A program made the position numbers and the translations under genes. A stretch of 50,181 nt of DNA from Rubrivivax sp. GTDB lineage: Bacteria > Pseudomonadota > Gammaproteobacteria > Burkholderiales > Burkholderiaceae_C. Below the pieces are notes generated by a model. That model searched no databases. It saw only the letters and a program-made list of their open reading frames with translations, and had not been told where the DNA came from. The first letter of the stretch is position 1, and each line of letters begins with the position of its first letter. This document shows positions 26,087-34,492 of the stretch, piece by piece. The stretch covers positions 1-50,181 of the forward strand of contig JADYZZ010000074.1 in the NCBI GenBank assembly GCA_020852865.1, written 5' to 3'.

Positions 26087-26866
26087 CTACCTGCGCGCCG
26101 CGCGCTCGGCGAGGAAGCCCCGGACGATGGCCTGGTGCTCCTCGGTCTTGACGGCGGCGCTCAGCGCCAGCGCCTCCATCTCGAGCACGGCCGGCAGGTC
26201 CATCGACAGCGCGCGGTAGAGCATCGACTTCATCAGGCCGAGCGTGCCTGCCGGCCTGGCGGCGAGCGTGCGCGCCAGCGCCATGACCTCTTCGCCCAGC
26301 TGCTCGTGCGGCACGACGCGGTTGACCAGACCGATGCGCTCGGCCTCGCGCGCGTCGATGATCGCGCCGCCCAGCATCAGCTCCATCGCCTTGCCCAGGC
26401 CGACCAGGCGCGGCAGCAAGTAGGTGGACCCGAACTCGGGGGTCACGCCGACCTTGGCGAAGGCCATGCCGAAGCGCGCGCGCTCGGAGGCGATGCGCAG
26501 ATCGCAGGCCATCGCGATCGTGCAGCCGCCGCCGACGGCGATGCCGTTGACGGCGGCGATCACCGGCTTCTCGCAGCCCTGCATCAAGGTGACGAAGCGG
26601 TTCGGGCCGCGGCGCACGCGCGCGCGCCACTGCTGCGTGCTGAGCGCGAAGCCCGGCTCGAAGGTGTCCTTGTAGTCGCCGCCGGCGCAGAAGGCCTCGC
26701 CGGCGCCGGCGAGCACGAGCACGCGCACGTCGGCGTCGGCGATCGCCTGCTCGCACAGATTGCACAGATCGACGCTGGTCGTGCGCCCGAGCGCGTTCAG
26801 GCGCTGCGGGCGGTTCAGCGTGATCGAGGCGATGCCGTCGCGCTGCTCGTAGAGGATTTCGCTCAT
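26087..26866 (-). CDS. Crotonase-family protein, probable enoyl-CoA isomerase rather than hydratase
   Basis: The 259-residue protein has the crotonase fold with the oxyanion-hole glycines (FCAGGDY and AVNGIAVGGGC). The two glutamates needed for water addition in classical hydratases are replaced by Thr116 and Phe136. Instead Glu144 in VGVTPEFGSTYLLPRL occupies the site used as base in delta3,delta2-enoyl-CoA isomerases of the ECI2 type. I therefore favour double-bond isomerisation. ATG 26866 is preferred to TTG 26896, which would start inside the operator. It is the first gene of the operon running to ubiX. Confidence 0.88.
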   Translation of the reverse strand: MSEILYEQRDGIASITLNRPQRLNALGRTTSVDLCNLCEQAIADADVRVLVLAGAGEAFCAGGDYKDTFEPGFALSTQQWRARVRRGPNRFVTLMQGCEKPVIAAVNGIAVGGGCTIAMACDLRIASERARFGMAFAKVGVTPEFGSTYLLPRLVGLGKAMELMLGGAIIDAREAERIGLVNRVVPHEQLGEEVMALARTLAARPAGTLGLMKSMLYRALSMDLPAVLEMEALALSAAVKTEEHQAIVRGFLAERAARR

Positions 26867-26883
26867 GCCGGTCGAACGCCATT

Positions 26884-26921
26884 CATGTCCGGACAATAAA
26901 GCCTGCTTCCGAGGCTGTCAA
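26884..26921 (-). promoter_or_regulatory. Promoter and operator of the crotonase-to-ubiX operon
   Basis: On the minus strand TTGACA (26916-26921) and TATTGT (26893-26898) are separated by exactly 17 bp. The palindrome ATTGTCCGGACATG (26884-26897) overlaps the -10 and matches the consensus at 12 of 14 positions; its core TGTCCGGACA is a perfect 10-bp palindrome. The -35 box overlaps the stop codon of the biotin carboxylase gene. The ATG follows 17 bp after the operator. Confidence 0.85.
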
Positions 26922-28930
26922 TCCGCGGCGGCCGGCGCCGTGCCGGTGTCGAGCGCGAGTTCGACCAGCGTGCGGCCGGCCTCGACCTGGTCGCCGACGG
27001 CGACATGCAGCGCGCGCACCCGCCCGGCGGCCGCCGCGGCATGGACATGCTGCATCTTCATTGCCTCGAGCATGACCAGCGGCTGGCCGCGCACGACCTG
27101 CTGGCCCGGCGCGACCGCGAGCGCGACGACGCGGCCCGCCGTCGACGCGCGCACGCGCCCGTCGTGCGCGCCGCCGCCGGCGACGAGCGCGGGCGCGTAG
27201 GTGCGATCGAGAACCTCGAGCACCTCGCCGCCCTGCATCAGCCACAGGCGCAGGCCGTCGCGCCAGAATGCCACCGGCTCGTCGATGCCATCACAGCGCA
27301 CGCGGCTGCGCGGGGGCTGCTGCGCCAGCACCCGGCGTTCGAAGGATTGCCCGTCGAGCGCGATCTGCAGCGGCCCGTCGGCCACGCCGTCGACGGCGAC
27401 GTCGAGATCGCGCCCGCCGACGCGCAGGCGCAGGGTCCGGGCCGGCGCGCGCCGCGGGCGCTGCGCCCGTCCGCACGCCGGCGCGGTGGCGCACGGCTCC
27501 TGCACGAGCAGCGCCGCGGCCGTGGCGATGCGGCCGGCCTCGCCGGCCGGCGTCGCGAGCTCGGCCGCATGCTCGGCGACGAAAGCCGTGGTCGCCTCGC
27601 CGCGCACGAAGACCGGATGCTCGAGGCAGCGGCGCAGGAAGGACTGGTTGGTCGCGATCCCGAGCGCCAGCATCTGCTCGAGCGCCAGCACGAGGCGGCG
27701 CCGCGCGCGCTCGCGCGTCGCGCCGTGCGCGACGAGCTTGCCGATCATCGAGTCGTACCAGGGCGCGATCGCACTGCCCGCGCGCAGCGCGTGCTCGACG
27801 CGCACGCCCGGCGGCGGCTGCCAGACCGCGATCCGTCCGCTGCTGGGGGCGAAGCCCGCGGCCGGATCCTCGGCGCACAGTCGCACCTCGATCGCATGAC
27901 CGCGGCACGCGATCTCCTCCTGATCGAACGGCAAGGCCTCGCCGGCAGCGATGCGCAGTTGCCACTCGACGAGGTCGAGCCCGGTCACGGCTTCGGTGAC
28001 CGGATGCTCGACCTGCAGGCGCGTATTGGCTTCGATGAAGTAGTAGGCGCCGGCGCCGTCGAGCAGGAACTCCACCGTGCCCGCGCCCTCGTAGCCGATG
28101 GCGCGCGCCGCGGCCAGCGCGTCGGCACAGATGCGCTGCCGCAGCGCCGCGCCGACCGCCGGCGACGGCGTCTCTTCGACGAGCTTCTGGTGGCGGCGCT
28201 GCACCGAGCAGTCGCGCTCGCCCAGGTGCAGCACCCGTGCGTGCCGATCGGCGAGGATCTGCACCTCGATATGGCGCGGCGCGCACAGCGCGCGCTCGAG
28301 CATCACCTCCGGGTTGCCGAATGCGCCCTGGGCCTCGGCGCGCGCCAGCTCCAGCTCGGCGAGGAAGGCGGCCGGCTCGTGCACCACGCGCATGCCGCGG
28401 CCGCCGCCGCCGCAGGTGGCCTTGATCATCAGGGGCCAGCCGATGCGCTCGGCTTCGGCACGCAAGGCCTCGTCCGACAGGCCGCGGCCCTCGCAGCCGG
28501 GAATGCAGGGCACGCCGGCCTCGGTCATCAGACGCTTGGCCCGTGCCTTGTGGCCCATCGACTCCATCGCCTGTGCCGACGGTCCGACGAACACCAGTCC
28601 GGCGGCGCGGCAGGCAGCCGCGAACGCGGCGTTCTCGGCCAGGAAGCCGTAGCCCGGATGCACGGCGTCGGCGCCGCAGCGCAGCGCGGCCGCGACGATG
28701 GCATCGACGTCGAGGTAGGACTGCGCCGGCGCCGCGCCGCCGATGCACAGTGCCTGGTCGGCGGCCTCGACGTGGGGCGCATCGGCGTCGGCGTCCGAGT
28801 ACACCGCCACGGTGCGCAGGCCCAGGCGGCGCGCGCTGCGCATGATGCGCAGCGCCACCTCGCCGCGGTTGGCCACCAGCAGCTTGGCGAACGGCGTGGC
28901 GACAGCCGCCGCCGGCATCGGCAGGTTCAC
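26918..28930 (-). CDS. Acyl-CoA carboxylase alpha subunit (biotin carboxylase plus biotin carrier)
   Basis: The 670-residue subunit carboxylates its own biotin with ATP and bicarbonate and passes CO2 to the carboxyltransferase subunit. The biotin carboxylase part starts FAKLLVANRGEVALRIMRSA and has the ATP-grasp loop TCGGGGRGMRVV, EVQILADRHARVLHLGERDC and FIEANTRLQVEHPVTE. After a linker the carrier domain shows VMLEAMKMQH, whose Lys takes biotin. Length suits methylcrotonyl- or geranyl-CoA carboxylase alpha chains. Start GTG 28930 makes a GTGA overlap with the beta gene; an ATG lies 12 bp further in. Confidence 0.94.
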   Translation of the reverse strand: MNLPMPAAAVATPFAKLLVANRGEVALRIMRSARRLGLRTVAVYSDADADAPHVEAADQALCIGGAAPAQSYLDVDAIVAAALRCGADAVHPGYGFLAENAAFAAACRAAGLVFVGPSAQAMESMGHKARAKRLMTEAGVPCIPGCEGRGLSDEALRAEAERIGWPLMIKATCGGGGRGMRVVHEPAAFLAELELARAEAQGAFGNPEVMLERALCAPRHIEVQILADRHARVLHLGERDCSVQRRHQKLVEETPSPAVGAALRQRICADALAAARAIGYEGAGTVEFLLDGAGAYYFIEANTRLQVEHPVTEAVTGLDLVEWQLRIAAGEALPFDQEEIACRGHAIEVRLCAEDPAAGFAPSSGRIAVWQPPPGVRVEHALRAGSAIAPWYDSMIGKLVAHGATRERARRRLVLALEQMLALGIATNQSFLRRCLEHPVFVRGEATTAFVAEHAAELATPAGEAGRIATAAALLVQEPCATAPACGRAQRPRRAPARTLRLRVGGRDLDVAVDGVADGPLQIALDGQSFERRVLAQQPPRSRVRCDGIDEPVAFWRDGLRLWLMQGGEVLEVLDRTYAPALVAGGGAHDGRVRASTAGRVVALAVAPGQQVVRGQPLVMLEAMKMQHVHAAAAAGRVRALHVAVGDQVEAGRTLVELALDTGTAPAAAD

Positions 28931-30540
28931 GGCCGCGCCACCGCGAACTGCATCGCCTGCGGCACGCGCGCGTCGCCTTCGCGGCAGATCGCCAGCACCT
29001 CGGCGAGCACGGCGCGCGTGTCGCGCGGGTCGATGATGCCGTCGTCGAGCAGCAGCGCGCTGGTCGCGAGCGCGCTCATCTGGCGCTCGAAGCGCGCGAC
29101 GATGGAACGCCGGAGTTCTTCGAGCTGCGCCCGGTCGACCGCGCCCTTGCGGCGCATCGCGTTCTCGGTCACGATGACCATCGTCTCGGCCGCCTGCTCC
29201 GGGCCCATCACCGCGGTGCGCGCGTTCGGCCACGAGAAGCAGAAGCGCGGGTGGAAGCCGCGCCCGCACATGCCGTAGTTGCCCGCGCCGAAGGAGGCGC
29301 CGCAGTGGATCGTGACCTGCGGCACCGAGGCATTGCTGACGGCCTGGATCATCTTCGAGCCGTGCTTGATGATCCCGGCCTCCTCGGCCGCCCGACCGAC
29401 GAGGAAGCCGGTGGTGTGGTTCAGGTAGACGATCGGCGTGCGGGTCTGGCAGCAGCCCTGGATGAAATGCGTGGCCTTGCTGGCGCCGGCCGCGTCGATC
29501 GGGCCGTTGTTCGTCACCACACCGACCGGCCAGCCCTCGAGCCGGAAGTGGCCGCACACGGTGGCACTGCCGTAGCCGGCGCCGAACTCGAGGAAATCGG
29601 AGCCGTCGGCGATGCGCGCAACGACCTCGCGCATGTCGACCGGCTCACGCAGGTCCAGCGGCATGATGCCCAGCAGTTCTTCGCGGTCGCCGCGCGGCGG
29701 CTCGAAGGCGCGCGGCGATGCGGCCTCGCGCGGCCAGTCGATGCGCGCCAGGATCTCGCGCGCGATGCGCAGCGCATCGCGGTCGTCCTCGGCCAGATAG
29801 TCGCCCAGGCCCGAGACGGTGGTGTGCATCAGCGCGCCGCCGAGCTCCTCCTCGCTGGCCACCTCGCCGGTTGCGGCCTTGAGCAGCGGCGGCCCGGCGA
29901 GAAAGGCGCGCGTGCGGTCGCGCACCATCACGATGAAGTCCGACAGCCCGGTCTGGTACGCGCCGCCGGCGGTCGACGAGCCGTGCGTCACGGTCAGCAC
30001 CGGCAGGCCCGCGGCCGACAGGCGCGCCAGGTTGCGGAACAGCGCGCCGCCGCGCACGAAGTCCTCGACCTTGTACTCGAGCAGGTTGGCGCCGGCGCTC
30101 TCGACCAGCTGCACGTAGGGCAGCCGGTTCTCGAGCGCCAGCTCCTGCACACGCAGGATCTTGTCCAGGCCGACGGGCTGCAGCGCGCCGGCGTCGATGC
30201 CCGAGTCCGAAACGTTGACCATGCAGCGCACGCCGCTCACCGTGCCGATGCCGGCGATGACGCCGCAGCCGGGCGTGCTGTGCTCGAGATCGGGCCGGTC
30301 ATGCCCCAGGCCGGCGAGCGCGCACAGCTCGAGGAAGGGCGCCCCGCGGTCGAGCAGCAGCGACAGGCGCTCGCGCGGCAGGAGCTGGCCGCGCCGGGCG
30401 AAGCGCTCGCGCGAAGCCGCCGAACGCCTGGCGCTGCGCTCCTCGTACTGCCGCACCTGCGCGAGCAGCGCCAGCATGCCGGCACGGCGCTGCCGGAATG
30501 CCTCGCTGCCGGGCGCGATCGCGGAGTCGATGACGGGCAT
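28927..30540 (-). CDS. Acyl-CoA carboxylase beta subunit (carboxyltransferase), geranyl/methylcrotonyl-CoA type
   Basis: The 537-residue subunit transfers CO2 from biotin to the acyl-CoA. The N-terminal half has RGQLLPRERLSLLLDRGAPF and GSSTAGGAYQTGLSDFIV; then FLAGPPLLKAATGEVASEEE. The C-terminal half has GVVTNNGPIDAAGASKATHF and HCGASFGAGNYGMCGRGFHP. Length fits methylcrotonyl- and geranyl-CoA carboxylases. From memory of these families, the GGAYQxGLSD variant and PPLLK resemble the geranyl-CoA enzyme more than the GGAYVPAMxDE of the methylcrotonyl enzyme. Substrate is therefore probably a 3-methyl-branched enoyl-CoA, not proven. It follows the TctC gene by 74 bp. Confidence 0.93.
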   Translation of the reverse strand: MPVIDSAIAPGSEAFRQRRAGMLALLAQVRQYEERSARRSAASRERFARRGQLLPRERLSLLLDRGAPFLELCALAGLGHDRPDLEHSTPGCGVIAGIGTVSGVRCMVNVSDSGIDAGALQPVGLDKILRVQELALENRLPYVQLVESAGANLLEYKVEDFVRGGALFRNLARLSAAGLPVLTVTHGSSTAGGAYQTGLSDFIVMVRDRTRAFLAGPPLLKAATGEVASEEELGGALMHTTVSGLGDYLAEDDRDALRIAREILARIDWPREAASPRAFEPPRGDREELLGIMPLDLREPVDMREVVARIADGSDFLEFGAGYGSATVCGHFRLEGWPVGVVTNNGPIDAAGASKATHFIQGCCQTRTPIVYLNHTTGFLVGRAAEEAGIIKHGSKMIQAVSNASVPQVTIHCGASFGAGNYGMCGRGFHPRFCFSWPNARTAVMGPEQAAETMVIVTENAMRRKGAVDRAQLEELRRSIVARFERQMSALATSALLLDDGIIDPRDTRAVLAEVLAICREGDARVPQAMQFAVARP

Positions 30541-30614
30541 GTGCGGTTCGTGCCGAAGGCGCTGGCCCCGGCGCCGCGGCGCCGCGCTTCAGCGTACGCG
30601 ACGCGGATCGGGTC

Positions 30615-31586
30615 TCAATCGGGTTGCAGGCCGGCAGCTTCCACCATTTCGGCGGTGAGCTTGACTTCGTCGCGGATGACCTGCGCGAACTGGGCCGAGG
30701 TGTTGGCCGGGAGCTGGTAGCCGCGGTCGTTCATGTCCTTGCGGAAGTCGGGCCGGGCCACGATCGCGGCGACATCGTGCTGGATCTTGTCGATCACCGC
30801 CTGCGGCGTGCCGGCCGGGGCGAACAGGCCATGCCAGGTCGGCACGCGCACGTAGGGATAGCCGGCCTCGGCCGAAGTGGGCACGTTGGGCGCCGCCGGG
30901 TCGCGCGCGGCCGACATGTAGGTCAGCAGCCTGGCCTTGCCCGATGCCACGGCGGCCGCGCCGGTGCCGCGCCCGGTCAGCGTGACGTCGACCTCGCCGC
31001 CCATCACGGCCGTGATGGCCGGACCGACCCCCTTGTACGGCACATGGATCAGTTCGAGCTTCTCGCGCTTGGCGAGCAGGCCGAACAGCAGCTCGGGCTG
31101 CGAACCCTTGCCGTACGAACCGTAGCTGACGCGAGCGGGTTCCTTCCGCGCCAGCGCGACGAACTCCTGCAGGTTGTTCGCCGGCAGCCCCGCACGCGCG
31201 AGGATGAACATGTCGATGTCGGTGAACTGCGTCACCGGCACGAAGTCCTTGTCCGGGTCGTAGGGGAGCTTCTTGAACAGGAAGCGGTTGCCCGTGATCG
31301 TGCCGTTGGTCGTCATCATCAGCGTGTAGCCGTCGGGCGCGGCGCGCTGCACGCGCTGCGCGCCGAGGATGCCGCTGGCACCGGCGACGTTCTCGACCAC
31401 CACCGGCTGCTTCCACATCGCCTGGAGCTGCTCGGCGAACTTGCGCGCGACGATGTCGGTGCCGCCGCCGGCGGCCCAGGGCACGATGAACGTGACCTGC
31501 TTGCTCGGGAAGGCGGGGGCCTGGGCCGAGGCGGCGCCGGCAACGGCGGCCAGGCAGGCCAGCAGGCAACGCAGGAGCTGTCTCAC
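30615..31586 (-). CDS. TctC/Bug-family periplasmic solute-binding protein
   Basis: The 323-residue protein belongs to the tripartite tricarboxylate transporter receptor family, which binds carboxylates in the periplasm. A signal peptide ends near GAASAQA; the mature part has VTFIVPWAAGGGTDIVARKF and GILGAQRVQRAAPDGYTLMM, both typical. GTG 31586 is chosen because GAGGAGAACACGCCC precedes it and it starts the signal directly. No TctA or TctB membrane genes are nearby, so it is an orphan receptor as is common in Burkholderiales. It could serve another transporter or act as a signal receptor. Confidence 0.93.
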   Translation of the reverse strand: MRQLLRCLLACLAAVAGAASAQAPAFPSKQVTFIVPWAAGGGTDIVARKFAEQLQAMWKQPVVVENVAGASGILGAQRVQRAAPDGYTLMMTTNGTITGNRFLFKKLPYDPDKDFVPVTQFTDIDMFILARAGLPANNLQEFVALARKEPARVSYGSYGKGSQPELLFGLLAKREKLELIHVPYKGVGPAITAVMGGEVDVTLTGRGTGAAAVASGKARLLTYMSAARDPAAPNVPTSAEAGYPYVRVPTWHGLFAPAGTPQAVIDKIQHDVAAIVARPDFRKDMNDRGYQLPANTSAQFAQVIRDEVKLTAEMVEAAGLQPD

Positions 31587-31638
31587 GGGCGTGTTCTCCT
31601 CATCGGGCGGGAACGAGGCCGACGGCTGAACCCGGATA

Positions 31639-31690
31639 ATTGTCCGGACTACCGCGCCGCACGTTACCACCGGCCCGCGGCCCCTGTCAA
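31639..31690 (-). promoter_or_regulatory. Promoter and operator of the tctC-carboxylase operon
   Basis: On the minus strand TTGACA (31685-31690) and TAACGT (31661-31666) are 18 bp apart. The palindrome copy at 31639-31652 (ATTGTCCGGACTAC on the plus strand, 12 of 14 matches) begins about where transcription should start, so bound protein would block initiation. The same layout is seen at the UbiD promoter. Initiation is predicted near 31654, leaving a leader of about 70 bases. Confidence 0.8.
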
Positions 31691-31730
31691 CGACAGCCGC
31701 CCGGCCCTGCGGCCGAGCTCGGGCTCGGGC

Positions 31731-32717
31731 TTACCCGCATGAAGCCGCGCGCGACGGCAGCGGCCCTTCGATCTGCTGCGCCTGCGGCCCCGCATCACGC
31801 GCCGGCGGCGCCGTGCCGGACGGCCAGAGCCGCCACTTCGGCAGCAGGCGCCCCGGCTTGTAGGACTGCTTGGTGCGCCGCAGGTTGGGTCGGCCCAGAT
31901 CCTGCTCGAAGTTCAGCCACGACACGGACTCGCCCGCGGCGGCGCAGAAGTGGTGGAACATGTAGGGGTAGATCCCGGTGTGGCCGGCGCGGCCCTTGGC
32001 GAAGCGGATCACGTACACCCCCGCTGCCAGTCTCTCGCCGAGGACGAAGCCCGCCGGCACGCCGTCCACGCAGTGCAGATGGCCCGCGAGCCCGAGCTCC
32101 TCGGCGGCGTCGAGCGCCTGCAGGCACTCGAGCTCGTCGGCGCCGCCGCGCTCCAGGCCCTTGTCCTGCATCCAGGCCGCCAGCACCTCGCGCGCGGCTG
32201 CGCGCAACGGCGCGGCATAGGGCACGGCGTGCAGCGTGTGCCGCGCGAGCAGCCGGCGCATCGGGTTGCGCTTCTTGTGGAGCAGCGCACCGCGGTAATG
32301 CAGGAAGTTGGCTGCGGGGTACAGGTAGTCGGCGTCGGCCGCGAGCGATCGGGCCTCGCAGCCCGCGCCCGCGGCCACGGGCAGTTGCCAATCGGCGATC
32401 GGATAGAAGCAGCCGCCCGCGGGGACGGCATGCCGCAGCGCCTCCAGCACGTCGGGCCGGGGCGCCACGAGCGGCATCAGATGCGGTACGCCGTCGTAGG
32501 TCGAGCCCAGGATGTGCGGCAGTTCGCCCGCCACATAGCGGTAGCCGTGCGCGCGGCGAAACAGCAGCAGGTTCGTGAACGAATGTTCCGACAGGCGCTC
32601 GGGGCCCGCGCCGGCGGCGAGGCGCTCGATCAACGGCGCGATCTCGGCGCGCAGCGCCTGCGTCAGCGGCACGCCGGTGTCGCAAGCCGGGCGCACCGCG
32701 GCCGACGGATCCGTCAT
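31731..32717 (-). CDS. DUF2156 (phosphatidylglycerol lysyltransferase C-terminal-like) protein
   Basis: The 328-residue cytoplasmic protein resembles the GNAT-like acyltransferase domain of DUF2156. Blocks include FTNLLLFRRAHGYRYVAGEL, YLYPAANFLHYRGALLHKKR and a late FEQDLGRPNLRRTKQSYKPG. It lacks the membrane segments of full lysyl-PG synthases. ATG 32717 overlaps the stop of the upstream TIGR03084-like gene (ATGA), so the two are translationally coupled. The operon starts with the GntR gene. Members may transfer aminoacyl groups from tRNA; what it does beside a CoA-ester pathway is unknown. Confidence 0.85.
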   Translation of the reverse strand: MTDPSAAVRPACDTGVPLTQALRAEIAPLIERLAAGAGPERLSEHSFTNLLLFRRAHGYRYVAGELPHILGSTYDGVPHLMPLVAPRPDVLEALRHAVPAGGCFYPIADWQLPVAAGAGCEARSLAADADYLYPAANFLHYRGALLHKKRNPMRRLLARHTLHAVPYAAPLRAAAREVLAAWMQDKGLERGGADELECLQALDAAEELGLAGHLHCVDGVPAGFVLGERLAAGVYVIRFAKGRAGHTGIYPYMFHHFCAAAGESVSWLNFEQDLGRPNLRRTKQSYKPGRLLPKWRLWPSGTAPPARDAGPQAQQIEGPLPSRAASCG

Positions 32718-33511
32718 GGGCCGATGCGCGAGCCGCGCGGCGGCGGATCGGCCGGCTCGCCCGCGAAGCACTGCGCCCACTTCATCCATTGCCTGGCCGC
32801 CTCGCCGCGGCATTCGAGCGCCGTGTCGTCGACATGGCGGCGCTGCGTCACCACGAGGCAGAACTCCTCGGCGCTGCCGCGCACGAAGTCGCGCGGCGAC
32901 GCTTCGCCCCAGATCCAGCGCTGGCCCGCGGGCCCGGCAAGATCGACGCCGGGCTCGGGCTCGGGCACCGGCCAGCCCCGATTGACGAAGGTCCAGCGGA
33001 ACGTCGTCGCGCCGATGTGCGCGATGTGCTGCAGCCGCGGCGTTGCCGGGCGGCGGCGGCCCAGCAGATCCCAGATGTCCTGTCCATGCGCCCAGACCTC
33101 CATCAGCCGCGCGCTGGCAAAGGAACGCGCGCTCATCGTCGGCCCGTACCAGCCCAGTCGCGCCTTCGGATCGAGCGCACGCAGCGCCGCCGCCAGGCTG
33201 CGGCCGCGCTCACGCCAGGCGGCCAGCAGTTCCGGCGCACCGAGATGGCGATAGCGCTCGCGCGCCAGGGCACTGATCTGCACGCCGGCCTGCATGGCCG
33301 CGTTCAGCGCCTGCGCGTGCAACGCAAAGGCGGCGGGCTCGTGCAGCGATTGCAGCGCGGCCTCGTCGAAGAAGAGCAGGTGCGCCACTTCGTCCCAGGG
33401 CGTCCAGCCGTAAAAGGCGGTGGCCGAGGCCCAGGCGGGCGCGTCGAGCGTCGCGCACAACTCCGCCAGTTCCTCGCATTCGGCGAGCAGGTCATCGCAC
33501 AGATCGTGCAT
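32714..33511 (-). CDS. TIGR03084-like putative metal-binding protein (DinB/maleylpyruvate isomerase N-terminal-like)
   Basis: The 265-residue protein starts with a four-helix-bundle-like segment (DDLLAECEELAELCATL, then WTPWDEVAHLLFFDEAALQ) whose His residues recall DinB-like metal sites. The motifs MSARSFASARLMEVWAHGQD and RRPATPRLQHIAHIGATTF are those I associate with the TIGR03084 family. GGGGAG lies before ATG 33511. It is 44 bp after gntR and overlaps the DUF2156 gene. Members may use a small thiol or metal, but no reaction is known to me. Confidence 0.8.
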   Translation of the reverse strand: MHDLCDDLLAECEELAELCATLDAPAWASATAFYGWTPWDEVAHLLFFDEAALQSLHEPAAFALHAQALNAAMQAGVQISALARERYRHLGAPELLAAWRERGRSLAAALRALDPKARLGWYGPTMSARSFASARLMEVWAHGQDIWDLLGRRRPATPRLQHIAHIGATTFRWTFVNRGWPVPEPEPGVDLAGPAGQRWIWGEASPRDFVRGSAEEFCLVVTQRRHVDDTALECRGEAARQWMKWAQCFAGEPADPPPRGSRIGP

Positions 33512-33555
33512 CGGATGTCACTCCCCGACGCAGGCGCGCGCCTGCGCGTCGCGCC

Positions 33556-34338
33556 TCACTCCTCCAGCCTCAGCGTCTGCGTGAACGAGAAGCGCTCGGC
33601 CGGGAAGGTGCTGACGATGGCGTACAGCGGGCGCGAGGCCTCGGCCCCGAACATCTTGTGCACCATGCGGAACGCCGCGCTGCCCTCGGCGATGCCGAGC
33701 CGCTGCGCCTGTTCCCTGGCCATCGCGCAGGCGTTGATTTCCTGGCGGATCTCCAGCACCGGCTCGCCCGCCGCCTGCTCGATGCGCGCGTAGATCGGCG
33801 TCGCGCCTGCGCCCGCGGCCTCGATTCCGGCGAGCACGCGGCGGTGTTCCGGCCGCACGAAGTAGTCGGCCAGCGAGACCGCGAGCCCGGCCTGCGGCGT
33901 GACGCGGCAGCCGGCGATGCGCAGCCAGGTCTCGCCGACCGCGCACTCGAGGTCGCGCGCCAGCGTCACGTCGGCGGTGACGTCCTGCGACTGCAGCACG
34001 CGATACTTCATTTCGCGCGAGAAGCGCAGCAGGTCGGCCGTGCCGGTGACGGCGATGCTGTAGCGCGCCAGCGGCCGATCGGCGATCACCAGCGTCCCGA
34101 TCTTCGGGCGGCGCGACACGTAGCCCTTGCGCTGCAGCGAATCCAGCGCCGCGCGCACCGTGAAGCGGCTGACGCCGAAGCGCTCGCACAGCTGCGGCTC
34201 GGAGGGGAACTGGCTGCCCACGGGATAGGTGCCGCTCTCGATGGCCGCGATCAGCTCGGCCGCCAGGTCCTGGTAGCGCGGCAGGCCGGCGCCGGCCTCG
34301 CCGACCACGCTGCGGGCTCGCCCTTTCGTACGGGCCAT
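33556..34338 (-). CDS. GntR-family transcriptional regulator, HutC subfamily
   Basis: The 260-residue regulator is the likely controller of the surrounding catabolic genes. The N-terminal winged helix (residues about 20-85) has YQDLAAELIAAIESGTYPVG, QLCERFGVSRFTVRAALDSL and KGYVSRRPKIGTLV. The C-terminal half fits a UTRA ligand-binding domain, with EPVLEIRQEINACAMAREQA and FRMVHKMFGAEASRPLYAIV. HutC-type proteins bind palindromes of GT-N4-AC form, and ATTGTCCGGACAAT fits. A copy lies at its own start, indicating autoregulation. Inducer is probably a pathway intermediate such as a CoA ester or free acid. Confidence 0.93.
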   Translation of the reverse strand: MARTKGRARSVVGEAGAGLPRYQDLAAELIAAIESGTYPVGSQFPSEPQLCERFGVSRFTVRAALDSLQRKGYVSRRPKIGTLVIADRPLARYSIAVTGTADLLRFSREMKYRVLQSQDVTADVTLARDLECAVGETWLRIAGCRVTPQAGLAVSLADYFVRPEHRRVLAGIEAAGAGATPIYARIEQAAGEPVLEIRQEINACAMAREQAQRLGIAEGSAAFRMVHKMFGAEASRPLYAIVSTFPAERFSFTQTLRLEE

Positions 34339-34341
34339 CGG

Positions 34342-34378
34342 CTTCTCCGGACAAATCCTGCGATGCTAGCCCAGACGC
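34342..34378 (-). promoter_or_regulatory. Operator overlapping the gntR ribosome-binding site, with possible -10
   Basis: The palindrome copy at 34342-34355 (CTTCTCCGGACAAA on the plus strand, 11 of 14 matches) ends 3 bp before the gntR ATG. Its GGAGAAG half is also the Shine-Dalgarno sequence. A possible -10 TAGCAT lies at 34373-34378, but no -35 is evident. Binding here would act as a roadblock just after initiation. Confidence 0.6.
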
Positions 34379-34492
34379 GCCGGACGCCGGGCGCTCCGTC
34401 CGTCCGCTCGCGCGCCGGTGCGCACGCATGGGGCGGTGTGCCGCGCCGGACCCTGCGCGCTGCCCCGCGCGAGGCGGTCGCGGCAGCCGATC

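Noticed and set aside
26867..26896. TTG start giving a longer crotonase
   Set aside because: It would begin within the operator and -10 region; ATG 26866 fits the family N-terminus.
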